This document shows, piece after piece, positions 1-6,890 of a DNA stretch of 6,890 nt; positions within the stretch are counted from its first letter, which is position 1, and each line of letters opens with the position of its first letter. The notes under the pieces were generated by a model. The model was not told where the DNA came from. It searched no databases and saw nothing but the letters and a program-made list of their open reading frames with translations. The position numbers and the translations under genes were made by a program. The DNA is from Deltaproteobacteria bacterium UBA2385 (GTDB lineage Bacteria; Myxococcota_A; UBA796; UBA2385). The stretch spans positions 1-6,890 of the forward strand of contig DDSR01000128.1 in NCBI GenBank assembly GCA_002343455.1, in the 5' to 3' direction.

Positions 1-1089
1 GTCGTCAAGATCGAGCCGCCGGGCGGGGACGAGGCCCGGGCCTTCGGTCCGCCCTTCGTGCAGGGAGAGGGAGGCGCCGAGTCGGTCTACTTCCTCAGCG
101 TCAACCGCGGCAAGCGCTCCCTGGTGCTGGACCTGCGTCGGGCCGAGGATCGGGAGCTCCTCCACGCCCTCGTCGCCGGAGCCGATCTCCTCGTCAGCAA
201 CTTCCGGCCCGGCGTGCTGGAGCGCCTGGGCCTCGACCCCCAGCGCCTGATCGAGCGGCACCCGCGGCTGATCGTCTGCCGGATCTCCGGCTTCGGGCCC
301 GACGACCCTCGCCCGGGCTACGACAATGTCATCCAGGCCATGTCCGGCATCCCGGCCATGACCGGGGCTCCCGACGGTCCGCCGGTGCGGTGCGGGGCCT
401 CCATCGGCGACCTGGTCGGGGGCCTCAACACCGTGCAGGCCATCCTGGCCGCCCTGCTCAACCGCGAGCGCACCGGCCGGGGCTGCCTGGTCGACCTCTC
501 GCTGCTCGACGGCCTGCTGGAGCTGCTGGTCTACCATGCCGTCGCCTGGGTCGAGGAGGGGCAGGCCCCGCGCCGCTCGGGCGAGGCCCACCCCACCGTC
601 CACCCCCTGCGCACCTACCGGACCCTCGACGGCAACATGGCGGTCGCCGTTGGAAACGACACGCTCTTCGCGGCCCTCGCCCAGGCCCTGCAGCGACCCG
701 AGCTGGCCACGGACCCGCGCTTCGCCGGCAACCCCGGCCGGGTGCAGCATCGGGCGGCGCTCGACGACCTGCTGGAGCCGATCTTCGCGGGCGCGTCGAC
801 CTCGGCGTGGGTCGCGCGCCTGCAAGCCGCGGGGGTGCCGGTCGGCCCGGTCCGCAGCGTGCCCGAGGCCCTCGCCGACGCCACCCTCGTCGAGCACGAC
901 CACCCCCATGGCGGCCGGACGGTCAAGACCCTGGCCGCCCCGTGGAGCCTGGACGGGGCCCGGCCGGTGGCCGCCCGCGGCGCCCCTGCGCTGGACGGCG
1001 ACCGCCGATCGATCCTCGAAGGTTGGCCCGATGGCGTCTCTGCGACGGTCGGAGCGGTTGCCTCCTCCTCGCCCGCGAATAAGGCTTAG
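1..1089 (+). CDS. Family III (CaiB/BaiF) CoA-transferase, 5' partial
   Basis: Likely a cytosolic enzyme that moves CoA from an acyl-CoA donor to a free carboxylic acid through an aspartyl-anhydride intermediate. The reading frame is open from base 1, so the gene begins upstream. The 362 visible residues start at VVKIEPPGGDE, normally near residue 35-40 of a ~400-aa protein, so about 40 residues are missing. The GTG at 58 is internal, not the start. Family motifs visible, numbered from the first visible residue, are VNRGKRSLVLDL (~35-46), PGYDNVIQAMSG (~105-116) and VDLSLLDGLLELL (~164-176). Asp170 (codon 508-510) is the expected nucleophile. The Tyr-Asp pair at 319-324, where racemases of this fold have His-Asp, favours a transferase over an alpha-methylacyl-CoA racemase. 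The C terminus has a degenerate version of the usual P-x-LGEHT motif followed by a ~20-residue Ala/Ser-rich tail. The substrate cannot be assigned. It ends 48 nt before lon; the nearby propionyl-CoA genes suggest acyl-CoA metabolism, which is inference. Confidence 0.88.
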   Translation, partial: VVKIEPPGGDEARAFGPPFVQGEGGAESVYFLSVNRGKRSLVLDLRRAEDRELLHALVAGADLLVSNFRPGVLERLGLDPQRLIERHPRLIVCRISGFGPDDPRPGYDNVIQAMSGIPAMTGAPDGPPVRCGASIGDLVGGLNTVQAILAALLNRERTGRGCLVDLSLLDGLLELLVYHAVAWVEEGQAPRRSGEAHPTVHPLRTYRTLDGNMAVAVGNDTLFAALAQALQRPELATDPRFAGNPGRVQHRAALDDLLEPIFAGASTSAWVARLQAAGVPVGPVRSVPEALADATLVEHDHPHGGRTVKTLAAPWSLDGARPVAARGAPALDGDRRSILEGWPDGVSATVGAVASSSPANKA

Positions 1090-1128
1090 GCGATTCTCCT
1101 GGCCGCCCTGGCCCTCTCCGCTCCCACC

Positions 1129-1133
1129 GAGGT
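1129..1133 (+). promoter_or_regulatory. Shine-Dalgarno for lon
   Basis: GAGGT lies four bases before the ATG at 1138. The spacing is short but the match to the 16S tail is good. No other ATG or GTG occurs in frame between the upstream stop codon (1087-1089) and 1138, so this site supports the chosen start. The rest of the 48-nt gap shows no convincing promoter, operator or terminator. Confidence 0.55.
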
Positions 1134-1137
1134 CACG

Positions 1138-3594
<2,457 letters not shown>

Positions 3595-3632
3595 GGGCGC
3601 GGGTGGGGGCGGGCTGAGGGCGAGCATGGGGG
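3595..3632 (+). other. G-tract cluster with G-quadruplex consensus
   Basis: The first 38 bases after the lon stop hold six runs of three or more G: 3595-3597, 3601-3603, 3605-3609, 3611-3613, 3618-3620 and 3628-3632. All linkers are 1-7 nt, so the stretch meets the usual four-tract G-quadruplex consensus on the coding strand, and therefore in any lon or read-through mRNA. Whether it folds is not known. The run overlaps the best Shine-Dalgarno-like sequence upstream of the biotin carboxylase gene. In GC-rich DNA such a pattern can also arise by chance. Confidence 0.4.
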
Positions 3633-3653
3633 CGGCGCGTTAATCCCGCCCCC

Positions 3654-3657
<4 letters not shown>
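3624..3657 (+). promoter_or_regulatory. 12-bp inverted repeat embracing the biotin carboxylase start codon
   Basis: The arms 3624-3635 (GCATGGGGGCGG) and 3646-3657 (CCGCCCCCATGC) are perfectly complementary over 12 bp, 10 of them G:C, around a 10-nt loop (3636-3645). The 3' arm contains the whole ATG (3654-3656) of the next gene, so in RNA the stem would bury that start codon. There is no T-run after either arm, so it is not a classical intrinsic terminator on either strand. It may be a translational control hairpin, a transcript-end stabiliser for lon, or a DNA-binding palindrome. The repeat is plain in the sequence; any role is inference. Confidence 0.55.
3626..3643 (+). CDS. Possible five-codon leader ORF (MGAAR)
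   Basis: ATG at 3626 opens a five-codon frame ending at TAA (3641-3643), ten bases before the biotin carboxylase ATG. GAGGG (3616-3620) lies five bases before this ATG, whereas the carboxylase ATG itself has no purine-rich site in the preceding ~15 bases. The mini-ORF could therefore receive ribosomes that then reinitiate on the carboxylase gene, and its translation would open the hairpin. It has no run of regulatory codons typical of amino-acid attenuators. It may equally be a chance triplet string; the call rests only on position and the Shine-Dalgarno. Confidence 0.2.
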   Translation: MGAAR

Positions 3658-5137
<1,480 letters not shown>

Positions 5138-5141
<4 letters not shown>

Positions 5142-5695
5142 GCACCCTGACCTCCGACGATCTCGCCCGCGCCGAGGTCCGTGGCAGCTACGAGATCACC
5201 GTTGGCGATCGGGTCCGCCTCGTCACTGTCGCCCGCCTCGGCCCCGCCTCCTGCGGCGAGGGCCTGCGCTACGGGCTGCGCATCGACGACGGCCCGGTGC
5301 TCCAGGTCGATGCATCGCGTCCGGTCGCCGACGTGCTCTCGCTGCTGATCGAGGACGACGTCTGGGAGGCCGGCCTCGTGCGGACGGACGAGGGCTTCGA
5401 CGTCGAGGTGCTCGGCTTGCGGCACCAGTGCGAGGTGGTCGACCCTCGCCGCAAGGCGTTGCGGCTGGCCGAGGCCGGAGGGGCCGCCTCCGTCCGGACC
5501 GCCATGCCCGGTCGGGTGGTGCGTCTGCTCGTACAGTCTGGCGACGCGGTGCACAAGGGCCAGCCCCTGGTCGTGGTCGAGGCCATGAAGATGGAGAACG
5601 AGCTGAAGGCCCCGCGAGACGCCGTCGTGAAGCGGATGATGGTCGAGGCGGGGGCTCTGGTCGAGGCCGGCACCGTCCTGGTCGAGCTGGAGTAG
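5138..5695 (+). CDS. Biotin carrier subunit of acyl-CoA carboxylase, with BT-like N-terminal domain
   Basis: A 185-aa protein that carries the covalently bound biotin between the carboxylase and carboxyltransferase sites. Residues ~118-185 form a biotinyl/lipoyl domain with the upstream TAMPGRV (121-127) and the biotinylation motif EAMKME (148-153); Lys151 is the modified residue. The domain closes with AGTVLVELE at the extreme C terminus. Residues ~15-112 are beta-rich, with short alternating hydrophobic strands and Gly/Asp turns. They resemble the biotin-transport (BT) domain that precedes the carrier domain in propionyl- and methylcrotonyl-CoA carboxylase alpha chains, and differ from the Ala/Pro linker typical of E. 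coli AccB. With the upstream gene this makes a split version of that alpha chain. The next gene starts 3 nt after the stop. No carboxyltransferase gene is in the window, so the acyl-CoA specificity is inferred from the mutase neighbour. Confidence 0.9.
5689..5692 (+). promoter_or_regulatory. Shine-Dalgarno for the mutase gene
   Basis: GGAG formed by the final Leu-Glu codons of the carrier gene lies six bases before the ATG at 5699. This supports that start and continued coupling of the operon into the mutase. Confidence 0.55.
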
Positions 5696-5698
5696 GCC

Positions 5699-6890
5699 AT
5701 GGCCCCTCCCACCGGCGAAGACTGGCTGGCCACCCGCGAAGACTGGCTGGCCGAGGTGCGGCGCGATCTGAAGGGGGCCGACTTCGATCAGCGCCTCGTC
5801 TACGTCGACGCCGAGGGGCGCCGCACCGAGCCTCTGTACACCCGGCGGGATCTGCCGGGCCGAACGGTTCCCTGGGCGGCTGGCCGGGGGACACCGACCC
5901 GGGTCTGGTCGTGGTGCCCGTCGCCCTCCGTGCAGGCCGCCGCGGAGGAGCTGGACAGCGGCGCCACCGGGCTTCATGTCGTCGGAGCTTTGGACCCGGC
6001 GCTGCTCCCCCTGGACCGCTGCGAGCTCTCCCTTCAAGCAGGCTCGGCAGCGGCGGCTCTGTCCACCCTGGCTGCTCTGTCCGCGCAGGGTGTGCAGGGC
6101 AGGGGAGTGCTGGGCCTCGACCCACAGGCCCCCGATCTCCAAGCCATCGCCGGCCAGCACCCCGAGCTGCGCCTCGCCGTCGCCGATGGCCAGCGCTGGA
6201 GCGAGGCCGGGGCCAGCCTCGCCGAGCAGCTCGCCCGGGTCGTGGACGAGGGCCTCGTCGCCCTGCGCCGCTTGGAGGGCCCGCTGGGCCGGGAAGAGGC
6301 CTTCGCCCGGATCGCCTTCCGCCTCGCCCTGGGCAGCGAGTCCTTCGAGGGCATCGCCGCCATTCGCGCCTTGCGCGGACTCTGGGGCCGCATCGCCGAG
6401 CTCTCCGGCCTCGCGGCCGACGATCCTCGCGGCTGCGCCTTCGTTCACGTCCTGCCCGCCCGCCGAGAGCTCCGCCCGGACCAGCCCTGGTCCAACTCCC
6501 TGCGGATCAGCGCCTCGGCCTTCTCGGCGCTGCTCGCCGGCGCCGACGCCTTCACCGCGCTGCCCTCTGTTCTGGACTCGCCCCAGGCCCTGCGCCTCGC
6601 TCGCAACACGCCCCTCGTCCTCGCCCAGGAGGCCCTGCTCGGTCAGCAGCTCGACGCCGCGGGCGGAAGCTACTTCCTGGAGAGCCGGACCGTAGGGTTG
6701 ATGGAGGCGGCCTGGGAGCGCTTGCACGAACAGAGGGCCCCCCTGTGGGGAGCCGCTCGTACAGAGCCTGCGCCGCTGCCACACGCGGCCGCCGACTCCC
6801 TGCCCGGCTTCCCGCCCTACCTGCGCGGTCCGTACCCGACCATGTACCTGCTGCGGCCCTGGACCGTCCGCCAGTACGCCGGCTTCTCCA
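5699..6890 (+). CDS. Methylmalonyl-CoA mutase family protein, apparent small/large subunit fusion, 3' partial
   Basis: The frame starts at ATG 5699 and stays open to the right edge: 397 full codons plus one base, no stop. The family interconverts (R)-methylmalonyl-CoA and succinyl-CoA with adenosylcobalamin. Residues 14-52 match the N-terminal arm of small subunits (EDWLAEVRRDLKGADF, then EGRRTEPLYTRRDL). Residues ~60-345 follow the small-subunit barrel: FRLALGSESFEGIAAIRA (about 207-224) to Trp229, PWSNSLR (263-269), GADAF, LARNTPLVL (~300-308) and DAAGGSYFLE (319-328). After a ~25-residue Pro/Ala-rich linker the chain enters the catalytic-subunit signature GFPPYLRGPYPTMY (370-383) and RPWTVRQYAGFS (386-397). 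Tyr379, Arg386, Thr389, Arg391 and Tyr393 align with residues lining the CoA channel of the Propionibacterium large subunit. No small-subunit C-terminal B12-like domain lies between. The cobalamin-binding domain expected downstream is outside the window. Alternatives are an unusual single-chain mutase or a related acyl-CoA mutase such as isobutyryl- or ethylmalonyl-CoA. Confidence 0.85.
   Translation, partial: MAPPTGEDWLATREDWLAEVRRDLKGADFDQRLVYVDAEGRRTEPLYTRRDLPGRTVPWAAGRGTPTRVWSWCPSPSVQAAAEELDSGATGLHVVGALDPALLPLDRCELSLQAGSAAAALSTLAALSAQGVQGRGVLGLDPQAPDLQAIAGQHPELRLAVADGQRWSEAGASLAEQLARVVDEGLVALRRLEGPLGREEAFARIAFRLALGSESFEGIAAIRALRGLWGRIAELSGLAADDPRGCAFVHVLPARRELRPDQPWSNSLRISASAFSALLAGADAFTALPSVLDSPQALRLARNTPLVLAQEALLGQQLDAAGGSYFLESRTVGLMEAAWERLHEQRAPLWGAARTEPAPLPHAAADSLPGFPPYLRGPYPTMYLLRPWTVRQYAGFS
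5709..5752 (+). repeat. 21-bp in-frame tandem duplication at the mutase N terminus
   Basis: Bases 5709-5731 and 5730-5752 match over 23 positions with one mismatch, a period of 21 bp. The 17-base core GCGAAGACTGGCTGGCC is identical at 5715-5731 and 5736-5752. The protein therefore reads EDWLATR then EDWLAEV (residues 7-20). Related small subunits normally have a single Trp-containing helix start here, so the first copy looks like an added seven-codon unit. Near-identity at the DNA level points to a recent slippage or duplication event. Confidence 0.75.

Noticed and set aside
58..60. GTG at 58 as start of the CoA-transferase
   Set aside because: The 19 upstream in-frame codons (VVKIEPPGGDEARAF and on) are conserved family sequence, so the gene continues off the left edge.
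1..1089. Alpha-methylacyl-CoA racemase
   Set aside because: Racemases of the same fold use a His-Asp pair in the segment where this protein has Tyr-Asp (319-324); a transferase fits better.
1055..1137. Promoter for lon
   Set aside because: TTGCCT near 1058 and the A/T patch at 1078-1088 were considered, but spacing and -10 match are poor. Nothing resembles a heat-shock promoter convincingly.

Overview
This window is high-GC chromosomal DNA (roughly 70% G+C by eye). All five protein-coding genes lie on the + strand and are tightly packed. The gene content is a CaiB-type CoA-transferase, a full-length Lon protease, a split acyl-CoA carboxylase alpha chain and a methylmalonyl-CoA mutase. With the strong G/C third-position bias, this would suit a myxobacterial/'deltaproteobacterial' or similar high-GC Gram-negative heterotroph. 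Taxonomy is inference only: there is no rRNA or other lineage marker.

Layout: (1) 1-1089, the 3' part of a family III CoA-transferase gene whose first ~40 codons are off the left edge. (2) A 48-nt gap (1090-1137) with a short-spaced Shine-Dalgarno, then lon (1138-3594), intact with all AAA+ and Ser-Lys catalytic motifs. (3) A 59-nt gap (3595-3653) that is unusually structured: a G-tract run, a perfect 12-bp inverted repeat whose 3' arm contains the next start codon, and a five-codon open reading frame. (4) A biotin carboxylase gene (3654-5141) overlapping by ATGA with a biotin carrier gene (5138-5695); together they look like a propionyl-CoA-carboxylase alpha chain cut into two polypeptides. 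(5) Three nucleotides later, a methylmalonyl-CoA mutase gene (5699 to the right edge, still open). In one frame it joins a small-subunit-type barrel to the signature N-terminal motif of the catalytic large subunit. No stretch over 300 nt lacks a gene.

Together, the carboxylase subunits and mutase are the core of the propionyl-CoA -> methylmalonyl-CoA -> succinyl-CoA route used for propionate, odd-chain fatty acids and branched amino acids. The carboxyltransferase subunit and the epimerase are not in the window. The 4-nt overlap, the 3-nt gap and the good Shine-Dalgarno sites argue that the last three genes form one translationally coupled unit. Whether lon and the CoA-transferase share that transcript is unknown.

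The points most worth a second look are the mutase fusion, an in-frame 21-bp tandem duplication at its N terminus, and the start-codon hairpin with a mini-ORF in front of the carboxylase operon.
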